DNA of 64,000 nt. Source: Neobacillus piezotolerans (lineage in GTDB: Bacteria; Bacillota; Bacilli; Bacillales; Cytobacillaceae). This document shows, piece after piece, positions 1 to 7,617 of the stretch. Where the stretch lies: the NCBI RefSeq assembly GCF_003362805.1, contig NZ_QNQT01000002.1, positions 124,001 through 188,000 on the forward strand, read 5' to 3'. Both the position numbers and the translations under genes were made by a program. A model generated the notes under the pieces. It did no database searches and had not been told where the DNA came from. It saw only the letters and a list, made by a program, of their open reading frames with translations. Within the stretch, counting starts at the first letter, position 1; the number at the start of each line of letters is the position of its first letter.

Positions 1-669
1 CAATCCTATTGTTTTTGCCAGGAGGAGCGGATCCGGGCGTAGGAAAACGAATAATACCAGTCCCGCAAGCGTGAAGGCTGCCGCCGAGAGAATGAAAGGT
101 CCGGCCAAAGGTGGAATGCCGGCTAGTTTGGCAAGCCCGCTCATAGCCTGGATGAGGTTCGGTCCGGCAATCACCCCGAAGGTCGTTGAAACCATGACAG
201 TACTGATTGCAGTAGCCCGCTGATTCGAGTTGGCCAGGTCTGTGCCCGCATAGCGGGACAAGAGATTGGTAGCAAATCCTGAGCCGTAAATTACCAGTGA
301 GAGAAATAACAGGAGAATGCTGTTGGTCACAGCCGCAGCCACTACCCCCGCGGATCCAAGTCCGCCGGCAATGAATCCAGCTGAAAGCCCAAGCCGGCGC
401 CCATACCGCTGCGAGAGCCTTCCAACCAGAAATGCGGCACCGGCAGAGCCAAGAGTGAACAGGGCGGAAGGGATACCAGCGTAACGATCAGTACCCAACA
501 TGTCCTGGGCAAGGAGGGCGCCAACCGCAATACCCGCGGCAAGGCCGGCACCGCCGAAAATTTGCGAGATAACGACTACAAGCAAAGTCCTCCTATAAAG
601 GTGTTGCTGTTTTTCTGGTGAGCCTATGAAGTCTTTGGCCGCTTTGGAACGCTTTAAAGATGTCTTCAT
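1..669 (-). CDS. MFS transporter, N-terminal part (runs off window)
   Basis: Reading leftwards from ATG at 669 the frame stays open to base 1, giving about 223 residues. A cytoplasmic lead of about 28 residues precedes hydrophobic helices, and residues 83-92 (GRLSQRYGRR) look like the loop 2-3 motif of the major facilitator superfamily. That motif and the run of small-residue-rich helices support a proton-driven drug or metabolite exporter of the 12-helix class. The substrate cannot be told. The C-terminal half lies outside the window. It is transcribed away from the CPBP protease gene. Confidence 0.75.
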   Translation of the reverse strand, partial: MKTSLKRSKAAKDFIGSPEKQQHLYRRTLLVVVISQIFGGAGLAAGIAVGALLAQDMLGTDRYAGIPSALFTLGSAGAAFLVGRLSQRYGRRLGLSAGFIAGGLGSAGVVAAAVTNSILLLFLSLVIYGSGFATNLLSRYAGTDLANSNQRATAISTVMVSTTFGVIAGPNLIQAMSGLAKLAGIPPLAGPFILSAAAFTLAGLVLFVFLRPDPLLLAKTIGL

Positions 670-801
670 TTTTTAGCCTTTCCGGGTAAACATTCCTTTT
701 TCGCCCTTTTAAAATTTGGTGGTAAAAAACGATTCTTAAATTTAATAATAATAGTATACATCCTTGTAAGCTGCTTAACTATCTAGGAAGGAGCTCGAGG
801 T

Positions 802-1659
802 ATGAAATCGGGGAAAGCCATTATTCATTGTTTTTCTTTTTTGTCTATATTTCTCGCCACGGCCATTTTTGTGAACCCTCTGACTGATGGGATAGGCAAT
901 GGCGCAATCAGAACTCTTTTGAAAGAAAGCTTGCGGCTGCTAGTTACTGTCGGTCTGTTTTGGGTGTACTCAAGCAAGGTGCTGAAAAAATCGAATGCCA
1001 GCTTTGGAATTCAAAGGCCGATTAAGGTGGAAAAACAATGGATTTTGATCGGACTTGGAATGCCTCTTACGGTAATCGTATTTTACCTTCTCGCTCAGTA
1101 TTCTGTTTTTGAAATTCAGACGGAGCTTTCCTTTAAAACTATTTTGGCGTTGCTGGTTGGTTCACTTATTGTTTCATGTTCCGCAGGCATCATAGAAGAA
1201 ATGCTGTTCAGGGGCTATTTGTTTAAAGTGATTGAAGGGAAATGGGGCGCGGCTTCAGCCATAGTTGCCACCTCGGTTTTGTTCGGGGCCCTTCATCTCC
1301 TAACGGGAGGCAGTCTTCAGGTGCTTGATACATTGTTCATTTTAACAGCGGGCACTATTGTGGGAATAATGTTTTCACTCATTGTGCAAAAAACGGGAAA
1401 TCTTTGGAATGCGGCGGCCGTTCATACGATATGGAATTTCGTCCTTAATCCAAGAATTATCGGCTTTACTAATGGCTCCGATTACGAAGGGGCGTCCCTA
1501 GTCAAGGCGAGTTTTGCGACCGACAGCCCGTTGGTCACTGGAGGCGCATTCGGGATTGAAGCGGGCATTCCGGCGGTTATCCTTTATAGTGCCTTCATCT
1601 GGTGGCTTGTTGTCGGGAAGGCGGGAAAGGATGAATACAAAAAAAGCGGCTTCAATTGA
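802..1659 (+). CDS. CPBP family intramembrane metalloprotease
   Basis: 285 residues with about seven hydrophobic segments. The CPBP (Abi/Rce1-like) motifs are present in order: EE-x3-R at E132-E133-R137, F-x3-H at F161-H165 and H-x3-N at H208-N212. These residues form the glutamate/histidine active site of membrane-embedded proteases of this family, whose bacterial members act in peptide maturation, bacteriocin immunity or regulated proteolysis. The ATG at 802 follows a GGAAGGAG ribosome site. It is a single gene, closed by a hairpin that overlaps its own stop codon. The substrate is unknown. Confidence 0.85.
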   Translation: MKSGKAIIHCFSFLSIFLATAIFVNPLTDGIGNGAIRTLLKESLRLLVTVGLFWVYSSKVLKKSNASFGIQRPIKVEKQWILIGLGMPLTVIVFYLLAQYSVFEIQTELSFKTILALLVGSLIVSCSAGIIEEMLFRGYLFKVIEGKWGAASAIVATSVLFGALHLLTGGSLQVLDTLFILTAGTIVGIMFSLIVQKTGNLWNAAAVHTIWNFVLNPRIIGFTNGSDYEGASLVKASFATDSPLVTGGAFGIEAGIPAVILYSAFIWWLVVGKAGKDEYKKSGFN

Positions 1660-1669
1660 GCCGCTTTTT
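1641..1669. terminator. Bidirectional terminator between the CPBP and LysR genes
   Basis: A perfect 11-bp stem (1641-1651 with 1659-1669) and 7-nt loop. The stem has A-runs and T-runs at its ends, so it can stop transcription from both sides. It overlaps the CPBP stop codon and serves the convergent LysR gene. Confidence 0.85.
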
Positions 1670-1696
1670 GGCCGCTATTATAAAGTAAAGTACTTT

Positions 1697-2584
1697 TTAT
1701 TCTTTGGAAAGCACTTGCATGAAGGCTTCAACGCTCCGCTTGTTCCTCATGATAGGGGAATAGATATAGGAAAGGGTCCGGGTGAACTTTTTGTTTTTTA
1801 AATGGATGATCGACAATTCCCCGTGCTTTACCTCCCTGTCAATTACACTTTGTGACAGAAGTGAGAGGCCCAATCCTTTCATGATGCTTTCTTTTACCCC
1901 CTGGTTGCTGCTGATTGTAAGGAGGGATTTTACTTTTATTCCGTTGGAACGGATAAAATGGTTTAAATATTCCCTTGTCCCCGACCCTTCCTCCCTTGTC
2001 ACCCATGCATGGTTTTGGAGATCATAAATGGAAACCTCATCTTTTCCAGCAAGAGGGTGGCTTTTTGGGGAGACGAGGAACAATTCATCTTCCATCAGGG
2101 GATGGACCATAAGCTCCTTTTCGTTTGTGTGGCCTTCGATGAGCCCAATATCTACCTTAAAAACCTGGACATCGTTCACGATTTCATCTGTGTTGCCGAT
2201 GACAATTTGAAACTCCAATTCGGGAAAGTCATTTTGAACCTTCAGGAGAAGCCCCGGTAATATATACTCCCCTATGGTAAAACTCGCCCCGATGATCAAT
2301 TTTCCCCGCACTGAATTATGGTGCTCCAGTATTTCGTCTTTTGCCTGCTCGTAAATGGCCATCAGCTGTCTTGCCCGGCTGTACAGAATTTTTCCTGTTG
2401 GCGTAATTTGGACTCCTTTGGGAGAACGCCGGAATAATTCGGTCTGAAATTCCTTTTCAAGATTCTTAATGTGAAGGCTGACGCTTGGCTGGGATATATG
2501 GAGGGATTCGGAAGCTTTCGTGAAATTTCCAACTTCCGCAAGGGTTACGAACGTCTTTAACGCGTCATAATACAACTTCTTCAC
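1697..2584 (-). CDS. LysR family transcriptional regulator
   Basis: 295 residues, the usual LysR length. An N-terminal winged helix-turn-helix (about residues 5-62) is followed by a periplasmic-binding-like effector domain. The gene is divergent from a YeiH-type exporter, 111 bp away. That pairing is common for LysR activators of the CysL/YeiE type, which respond to sulfur metabolites, so regulation of the exporter is the likely job. The effector is inferred only from the neighbour. A perfect 9-bp dyad in the shared intergenic region is a plausible binding site. Confidence 0.88.
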   Translation of the reverse strand: MKKLYYDALKTFVTLAEVGNFTKASESLHISQPSVSLHIKNLEKEFQTELFRRSPKGVQITPTGKILYSRARQLMAIYEQAKDEILEHHNSVRGKLIIGASFTIGEYILPGLLLKVQNDFPELEFQIVIGNTDEIVNDVQVFKVDIGLIEGHTNEKELMVHPLMEDELFLVSPKSHPLAGKDEVSIYDLQNHAWVTREEGSGTREYLNHFIRSNGIKVKSLLTISSNQGVKESIMKGLGLSLLSQSVIDREVKHGELSIIHLKNKKFTRTLSYIYSPIMRNKRSVEAFMQVLSKE

Positions 2585-2620
2585 CTCAGCTATTAAAAAA
2601 ACTAATTGCTCTAATTATTA

Positions 2621-2643
2621 ATATGTATTTTACTAATACATAT
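2621..2643. promoter_or_regulatory. Inverted repeat, likely LysR operator
   Basis: ATATGTATT and AATACATAT (2621-2629 and 2635-2643) form a perfect dyad with a 5-nt centre, between the divergent LysR and YeiH genes. LysR proteins typically bind such AT-rich interrupted dyads (T-N11-A). The assignment rests on position and symmetry. Confidence 0.55.
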
Positions 2644-2695
2644 CCATTCTATAAAGTAATAAGTGTACAAACTTACTACACGGGAAGTGACAGAG

Positions 2696-3724
2696 ATGGG
2701 GAACGCATACGGGAGAGAAATGAAGCAAAACAAGGCTGAGGCCTTTATAAAAGGACTAGGGATTACACTTTTACTTGCGCTGGCCGCGAAATTTTTATCA
2801 GGATTTTCGTTCCTGTCCATCATGGGCCAGCTTGTCATCGCGATTCTCCTCGGAATGGCATGGAGAGCCGCGTTTGGGTTCAAGGAAGATTTGAAGCCTG
2901 GAATAACATTCGCGAATAAGAAATTGCTCAGATTGGGGATTATTTTGCTGGGTATGAGGCTGAACCTTGCGGATATATACAACGCGGGGGGAAAGGTGTT
3001 CCTTTTGGCATCGCTGAACATTGTTTTCGCCCTGTTTGTAGTATACGGATTATGCCGCTGGTTTGGGGTTGAAAAAAAGCTTGGCATCCTCACCGCATGT
3101 GGAACGGCGATTTGCGGGGCGGCCGCCATTGTAGCGATGTCGCCGCAAGTGAAGGCGAAAGAGGAAGAGACTGCGGTTGCGGCAGCGACCATTGCCATTT
3201 TGGGAACTTTGTTTACATTGACCTATACACTGCTCTACTCAGTATTGAACCTTAGCCCGGCCGGTTATGGCGTGTTTACGGGAGGGACATTGCATGAGAT
3301 CGCCCATGTTGTCGCGGCGGCGGCGGCGGGAGGCAATGAGGCGGTTGATTTGGCGGTAATCGTTAAATTAACGCGTGTCGCCCTGCTGGTTCCGGTTGCG
3401 CTGGCAATTGGCTTTTATGTCCAGCGAGGCGAAAAAGGAGGCGGGAAGAAAGGCATCTCCATGTCGATCATTCCGTGGTTCATCCTTGGGTTCCTGGCGA
3501 TGAGTGGCTTTAATACGCTCGGGATTGTGTCGGAAACCGTGGCCGGCTACATTGTAACCGCGGCCTACCTGCTTATTGCGATGGCGATGGCTGCTTTGGG
3601 AATGAATGTTGAAATTAAAACATTCCGGAAACTGGGTATGAAGGCTTTTACCGCAGGGCTCATTGGGTCGGTGCTTCTATCGGTTTTCGGTTATTTACTT
3701 GTTCACTTCTTTCATTTGAATTAA
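2696..3724 (+). CDS. YeiH family putative sulfate exporter
   Basis: About 342 residues with roughly ten membrane helices and the glycine/alanine-rich segments of the YeiH/UPF0324 family (Cons_hypoth698), often named putative sulfate exporters. The family is conserved, but transport of sulfate or sulfite has little direct support. ATG 2696 follows GGGAAGTGA. A GTG at 2663 without a good ribosome site and an ATG at 2720 are alternatives. It is divergent from a LysR regulator, the classic arrangement for this family. A strong terminator follows the stop. Confidence 0.82.
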   Translation: MGNAYGREMKQNKAEAFIKGLGITLLLALAAKFLSGFSFLSIMGQLVIAILLGMAWRAAFGFKEDLKPGITFANKKLLRLGIILLGMRLNLADIYNAGGKVFLLASLNIVFALFVVYGLCRWFGVEKKLGILTACGTAICGAAAIVAMSPQVKAKEEETAVAAATIAILGTLFTLTYTLLYSVLNLSPAGYGVFTGGTLHEIAHVVAAAAAGGNEAVDLAVIVKLTRVALLVPVALAIGFYVQRGEKGGGKKGISMSIIPWFILGFLAMSGFNTLGIVSETVAGYIVTAAYLLIAMAMAALGMNVEIKTFRKLGMKAFTAGLIGSVLLSVFGYLLVHFFHLN

Positions 3725-3730
3725 GACGGG

Positions 3731-3759
3731 ACAAGCCAGGGCTGCTGGCTTGTTTTTTT
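3731..3759 (+). terminator. Rho-independent terminator of the yeiH-type gene
   Basis: A 9-bp perfect stem (3731-3739 with 3745-3753), 5-nt loop and a run of seven T. Confidence 0.9.
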
Positions 3760-3874
3760 ATGGAAGTGTTGCTCTTTTGAAAGAACATAAATTGGGGGTT
3801 CGGCCAACTTATACTTATATTTGGTCAAGTAAGGGATAATCCGGCCAAGCAGCATACGGAGGACTGCTCATAAC

Positions 3875-3900
3875 AACAGACAGGCCTTTGGCATATAGTA
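3875..3900 (+). promoter_or_regulatory. Sigma-K-like promoter of the spore cluster
   Basis: CATATAGTA at 3892-3900 fits the sigma-K -10 consensus CATA-N3-TA exactly, and AACA at 3875-3878 fits the short -35 element (mACm) at about 14-15 nt spacing. It lies 35 bp before the first GerP-like gene. The known gerP operon is transcribed by sigma-K in the mother cell, so the match is biologically consistent. Confidence 0.6.
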
Positions 3901-3934
3901 TTCTAAACGAAATTGCCTTTTAGGATGTGAGCCA

Positions 3935-4153
3935 TTGAGAAATATAGCGATTGTCCACCGGATGAAAACGAATATTATCGCCCAGAACGGAAACATCAAC
4001 ATTGGTTCTACCGTGCAAAACAGCCATACTTCCAATTTTAAAATGGCGGGGGCTTCCTTGGCTTTTGGGGATTTTTCAAAGGTTATTGAGTGCGGCAACG
4101 AGACAAAGGCGATTGATATCAATACGGGTCAAACAGGCGGTGGAAACGAGTAG
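3935..4153 (+). CDS. GerPA/GerPF-like spore germination protein, divergent copy
   Basis: 72 residues from a TTG start at 3935 preceded by GGATGTGAG. Starting there, the MKTN block falls at residue 10, the same place as in the third paralogue (4496-4738), which supports the TTG over the internal ATG at 3962. The family is small spore-coat proteins of the GerPA/GerPF type, needed for nutrient passage through the coat during germination. The core (NGNINIGSTVQNSHTSN) is conserved. The C-terminal DPD motif typical of the family has decayed to a short unrelated tail. It is the first gene of the cluster. Confidence 0.72.
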   Translation: MRNIAIVHRMKTNIIAQNGNINIGSTVQNSHTSNFKMAGASLAFGDFSKVIECGNETKAIDINTGQTGGGNE

Positions 4154-4220
4154 AACCTTCTTTAACCAATTGGAGAACCTGGGCATATATATAACCAACG
4201 CCATGTTGGGAGGAGAGAGT

Positions 4221-4463
4221 ATGCCCACAAATATCAACATATACAGCATTAAAATAAACAATATATCGAACAATGGCTCCCTGAACATCGGAGACGCCCT
4301 TCATAACTCGCCAACCGCCAATACGAAATCGCAAGGGGTCAACTCCACTTATGGCGATACTTCCCCGGCAACTTCCGGCATGGAAAATGTATTCATCGAT
4401 CCGGATGTAAACGATCAAGGGGATATCGGAACTCCTGCAAATGTAAATTCGAACCAGTATTGA
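4221..4463 (+). CDS. GerPA/GerPF-like spore germination protein
   Basis: 80 residues; ATG 4221 follows a GGAGGAGAG ribosome site. The N-terminal NINIYSIKINNI, a central Asn/Gly block with LNIGDALHNSP, and a C-terminal DPDVNDQ match the GerPA/GerPF coat family (PF10676), whose members share the DPD-x-x-DQ tail. The product should sit in the spore coat, made in the mother cell. It is 34% longer in its tail than the first paralogue and co-oriented with it. No membrane segment or signal peptide is present, as expected. Confidence 0.82.
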   Translation: MPTNINIYSIKINNISNNGSLNIGDALHNSPTANTKSQGVNSTYGDTSPATSGMENVFIDPDVNDQGDIGTPANVNSNQY

Positions 4464-4495
4464 TAAAACCATCGCTTTTTTGAAAGGAGTACAGC

Positions 4496-4738
4496 ATGCC
4501 TTATTTCATAAATATATTCAGCATGAAAACGAACGGAATTACAACCAACGGCAACCTTGATGTGGGAGCGGTTATTCATAACAGCCATACTGCGAACGCG
4601 AAGTATGTAGGTGCGAACATTTCCTTGGGTGACTTGTCGCCGACTACATCATGTATGGGGGCTAACAACATTGACCCTGATATAAGTGACCAAGATCAAA
4701 TCGCCAACCCATCGTTCCCAATGAGCAATCAATTTTAA
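4496..4738 (+). CDS. GerPA/GerPF-like spore germination protein
   Basis: 80 residues; ATG 4496 follows GAAAGGAG. It is a close paralogue of the preceding gene: INIFSMKTNGI at the start, LDVGAVIHNSHTAN in the centre and DPDISDQDQI near the end. Three tandem copies imply local duplication. By family knowledge these proteins help germinants permeate the coat. A ribosome site for the next gene begins at its stop codon, so the genes are probably co-transcribed. Confidence 0.82.
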   Translation: MPYFINIFSMKTNGITTNGNLDVGAVIHNSHTANAKYVGANISLGDLSPTTSCMGANNIDPDISDQDQIANPSFPMSNQF

Positions 4739-4750
4739 AGGAGGGCTGTT

Positions 4751-5218
4751 ATGTTGCCTTTTCCATTTTTTAAAGGCGGGCTGCCAAAGTGGCTCAACCA
4801 GTCGTTCCTGAATAACGATATTACTAAATTTGTGGAGGATATGGTGGAAAAGTCCATAGCCTCCTCAATGAAACATGTTGAAATGGCGGACATCCTGCAT
4901 GCGGAGCAGGGAGAGGCCATGCAAACAAATCCAATAGAATCGTTTCAGGCCGCCACTTTCGAAAGCCATGACCATGTGTATGTAAGAATGTATATCAAAA
5001 ATGCCGAGCAGCTGGCGAACTTGAAAATCTATCATAATACGAACCAGTTGATCATAGAAGGGCTGCCGACGCCAGAGTCCAGGCAAGTCCTGGCATTGCC
5101 TTCGATGGTAAAAATGAAGGATTCTGTTTCAGAATACCGGGACAATTACCTGCAAATAAAAATGAGGAAGAGGATGGACCCGCAATTTACCGAAGTCGCT
5201 GTCCCGCCCATGGAATAA
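4751..5218 (+). CDS. Hsp20-like spore coat protein (GerT/CotM type)
   Basis: 155 residues. A helical N-terminal half (about 1-65) is followed by an alpha-crystallin-like beta domain (about 70-150) with the strand pattern LKIYHNTNQLIIEG. Conservation is weak compared with true heat-shock Hsp20 proteins. In Bacillus, diverged Hsp20 proteins (CotM, CotP, GerT) are spore-coat components, and the position inside a gerP-like operon supports that role. ATG 4751 follows AAAGGAGGG. The coat location is an inference. Confidence 0.68.
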   Translation: MLPFPFFKGGLPKWLNQSFLNNDITKFVEDMVEKSIASSMKHVEMADILHAEQGEAMQTNPIESFQAATFESHDHVYVRMYIKNAEQLANLKIYHNTNQLIIEGLPTPESRQVLALPSMVKMKDSVSEYRDNYLQIKMRKRMDPQFTEVAVPPME

Positions 5219-5266
5219 TCCTTCCCTGGCGGATCGTTCTTTTTTAAAAAAGTGGGGGACGAACGG

Positions 5267-5728
5267 ATGGATATGGATAAAATCAAACAATGGATTGAAA
5301 TGACCCAGCAGTATCAAAATGGCCGGTTTTGGGAGATGGTGTTTGAAGACAATCCGCCAGGCGACGCACCGGACGACCAGCCTGTCCGCCAAAGAAAGGC
5401 GAAAGAAAAACCAGGCACCTACCCGAAAACCGATATTTTCCTAACCGACAGGGATGTCATCCTTTTGCTTGAAATCCCGGGGGCGCTAAGGGAAGATATT
5501 GCCCTATCGGTTTCCGGCACCAGGCTCACAATTAAGGGAATCCTCCAGGCGCCGATGATCAATGGGGTCACTGTGCAAACCGAACGGAAATACGGAGAAT
5601 TCCAAAGGAATATTGACCTTCCGGAGCCCGCCGAAAGCAAGGATATCCATGCAAGGTTTGAAAACGGGCTTCTCATTATGACGTATCCAAGAAGGTATAC
5701 AAGGGAAGAAACGATCATGATCCGCTGA
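5267..5728 (+). CDS. Hsp20/alpha-crystallin family protein
   Basis: About 153 residues from ATG 5267, chosen because GTGGGGG lies at good spacing. The GTG at 5252 has no ribosome site. The alpha-crystallin domain covers about residues 50-150: IFLTDRDVILLLEIPG, then LTIKG, a YGEFQRNIDLP strand, and FENGLLIMTYPR, the A-x-x-x-n-GvL element of the family. It is more canonical than its neighbour. In this context it is likely a coat-associated small chaperone rather than a heat-shock protein. It has no upstream CIRCE or sigma-B element. Confidence 0.78.
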   Translation: MDMDKIKQWIEMTQQYQNGRFWEMVFEDNPPGDAPDDQPVRQRKAKEKPGTYPKTDIFLTDRDVILLLEIPGALREDIALSVSGTRLTIKGILQAPMINGVTVQTERKYGEFQRNIDLPEPAESKDIHARFENGLLIMTYPRRYTREETIMIR

Positions 5729-5744
5729 GTTTAAAAAGTAGGGT

Positions 5745-6254
5745 GTGAGCCAGGTTATGCCTTTAAAAAAATCAGAGCAGGAAAGAAAACTGGAAGGTAC
5801 CGATCATCTGGAAAGAAAGATCTTTCTATACATCCAAAAAACAGTCAATGCGGAAATGGCGCCAATCTATCAACTATTGAATCAGTTTGCGAGGACCATT
5901 TCGAAACTGGAGAACAGGGTGTCGGATTTGGAAAAACAGTATGGCGAAATTTCCGGCATATGGGCCAGTCAACCGGAGACTCCCAAGGAAAACGGGAATT
6001 CTAGCATACCTCCAGTCATATTTCAGGAAATTAAGGTCGAAAAGCTGTTCATTGAAAAATTTGACCAGGCAAACAATCTTGGGACCATCGGGATAAAAGA
6101 GCTGAGCGGCCATTTGAATATTGGAACAACTTATGAAAAGGCCGGCCTTGGAGAAACCAGCGAGGAATCGAAGGGCGAGTTCGAGGAGCTAAAGGGGAAG
6201 TATAAGGAAAAGATGGGTGAAATAAAGGAAAAGGGGAACAAGGATGATTCCTGA
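5745..6254 (+). CDS. GerPC-like coiled-coil spore protein
   Basis: 169 residues (GTG 5745; ATG 5757 is an alternative with better spacing to GGGTGTGAG). Residues 20-70 are strongly helical with heptads (ISKLENRVSDLEKQYGEI). Residues about 105-133 read KFDQ..(IKELSGHLNIG), closely resembling the KFDQL..LEGTLNIG motif that I associate with GerPC. The tail is a charged Lys/Glu stretch. GerPC is thought to act with GerPA/PF in coat assembly. This is the last gene of the cluster and is followed by a terminator. Confidence 0.65.
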   Translation: MSQVMPLKKSEQERKLEGTDHLERKIFLYIQKTVNAEMAPIYQLLNQFARTISKLENRVSDLEKQYGEISGIWASQPETPKENGNSSIPPVIFQEIKVEKLFIEKFDQANNLGTIGIKELSGHLNIGTTYEKAGLGETSEESKGEFEELKGKYKEKMGEIKEKGNKDDS

Positions 6255-6256
6255 AG

Positions 6257-6287
6257 AATGCTGATGGAGGATGCATCAGCATTTATT
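6257..6287 (+). terminator. Terminator of the spore cluster
   Basis: A 10-bp perfect stem (6257-6266 with 6274-6283), 7-nt loop and a T-rich tail, 3 nt after the last stop codon. Confidence 0.8.
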
Positions 6288-6412
6288 TATGCGAAAAAGA
6301 AGGGCTTTTCCGAATGAGATGAGTAAATTGCTTTTCCGGGACCTCTAAAAGGCTGGATGGGACTTCTGGCTTTTTTTGTGTACAATAGTTGTATGCCAGG
6401 AGGGATTTATAC

Positions 6413-7402
6413 ATGTTGACGATTAAGGAAATTGCCGAAAGGGCGAACGTCTCAAGGACGACTGTTTCCCGGGTTTTAAACAACAGTGGATATGTAAGCG
6501 GGGAAGCAAGGGAAAGGGTTATGAAAGTGATTGAGGAAACTGGGTATGTCCCGAGCGAAAATGCGAAATCCCTGCGCACGAAGAAAACAAGGGTCATTGG
6601 CGCGATCCTTCCGAAAATCAGTACAGAAACCTCCAGCAGGCTTGTAAAAGGAATGGATGATATTCTGGCAAAGGAAGGGTATCAAATCCTTCTAGCAAAC
6701 TCAAATCTTAAACCTGAAAAAGAAATAGAATATGTAAGGCTGCTGAAAAGCCGCCATGTGGATGGCATCATTTTATCGGCAACAAATATTAATAGTGGGC
6801 TGACGGGGGAAATCAAGCGATTGAATATGCCGTTTGTCGCTGTCGGGCAACATATCCCGGAGCTCGCGAGTGTCATATTCGATGATTACCAGGCGGCAAG
6901 GGACATGGCCTCTTTATTTATAAAAAAGGGCCATAAAAGGATAGCGTTCATTGGAGTGGATGAAAAAGACCGCGCTGTTGGCCATTGCCGGAAGCTCGGC
7001 TATGTGGATGCCATGGAGGAACACCAGTTGCCCATTGAGGAAGGCTGGGTCCAAAAAGGGGAATTCAACATGGAATCCGGCTATCATTGCATGAAAGCAA
7101 TCCTCGAAGAATCGAAAACAATGCCAACCGGTTTGCTGGCCGTAACAGACAGGCTCGCAATCGGCGCGATGCAATATTTGAAGGGACAGGGGCTCTCGGT
7201 GCCAAAGGATATGGCTGTCGCGGGTATGGGAGCTTCGGAGCTTTCAAGGTTTATTACCCCTTCTTTGACAACCATCGATTTTTCCGTGGAGGATGCGGGC
7301 CGTGAAGCAGCCAGATTGTTATTAGGGTACATAAATGGAGAATCCTATCATGAAAAACCCCAAGTTGTTCATCATAGACTTCTCGAAAGGGAAAGCATAT
7401 AA
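6413..7402 (+). CDS. scrR: LacI family repressor of the sucrose operon
   Basis: 329 residues from ATG 6413 (CAGGAGGG ribosome site). Upstream in-frame codons lack one. The N-terminal helix-turn-helix (TIKEIAERANVSRTTVSRVLNN, residues 3-24) is the LacI signature, and a periplasmic-binding-like sugar domain (about 60-325) follows. It precedes a sucrose PTS permease, sucrose-6-phosphate hydrolase and fructokinase, so it is probably the sucrose repressor (ScrR/SacR type). Three ATCGAT-centred elements just downstream are the likely operators. Confidence 0.85.
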   Translation: MLTIKEIAERANVSRTTVSRVLNNSGYVSGEARERVMKVIEETGYVPSENAKSLRTKKTRVIGAILPKISTETSSRLVKGMDDILAKEGYQILLANSNLKPEKEIEYVRLLKSRHVDGIILSATNINSGLTGEIKRLNMPFVAVGQHIPELASVIFDDYQAARDMASLFIKKGHKRIAFIGVDEKDRAVGHCRKLGYVDAMEEHQLPIEEGWVQKGEFNMESGYHCMKAILEESKTMPTGLLAVTDRLAIGAMQYLKGQGLSVPKDMAVAGMGASELSRFITPSLTTIDFSVEDAGREAARLLLGYINGESYHEKPQVVHHRLLERESI

Positions 7403-7405
7403 TAG

Positions 7406-7456
7406 AAAGTGTAATCGATTCCATAATTAGCAGTGCCATCGATTACACTTTATTTT
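7406..7456 (+). promoter_or_regulatory. Long inverted repeat with operator/cre-like site, also terminator-like
   Basis: Perfect 14-bp arms at 7406-7419 and 7438-7451 around an 18-nt loop, then TTTATTTTT. As RNA it can end the repressor transcript. As DNA, 7410-7423 (TGTAATCGATTCCA) fits the cre consensus TGNAANCGNTNNCA exactly, and the second arm carries another ATCGAT. Repressor or CcpA binding and termination may overlap here. Confidence 0.65.
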
Positions 7457-7464
7457 TACTTATT

Positions 7465-7482
7465 TGTGGAATCGATTCCACA
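7465..7482. promoter_or_regulatory. Perfect palindromic operator of the sucrose operon
   Basis: TGTGGAATCGATTCCACA is an 18-bp perfect palindrome with the CG centre of LacI-family operators. Its inner 14 bases (7467-7480) also satisfy the CcpA cre consensus. It lies 136 bp before the PTS start codon. ScrR binding is the simplest reading, and CcpA could share the site. Confidence 0.75.
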
Positions 7483-7483
7483 T

Positions 7484-7512
7484 AAAAAGGCCGCTTCCAT
7501 TCCGCCTTTTTT
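7484..7512 (+). terminator. Possible terminator in the scrR-PTS interval
   Basis: An 8-bp stem (7484-7491 with 7504-7511), 12-nt loop and a short T-run, immediately after the palindromic operator. It may back up the termination of scrR or attenuate entry into the PTS gene. No clear sigma-A promoter was recognised between it and the PTS gene. Confidence 0.5.
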
Positions 7513-7617
7513 GAAATCACTTCCGGCTGAATCCGATTCCAGTCTTTAGAAGAAATAGTTTAATTTTCAGGCCGTTGTGATATTGATTCGTAAGTAAACT
7601 AATTAGGGGTGAATCCA

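Noticed and set aside
2663-2695. GTG 2663 as start of the yeiH-type gene
   Set aside because: No ribosome site before it, and the added residues are not membrane-like. ATG 2696 or 2720 is more likely.
4119-4472. 117-codon minus-strand frame over the GerP-like genes
   Set aside because: Antisense shadow of two small genes whose ribosome sites and paralogy are clear.
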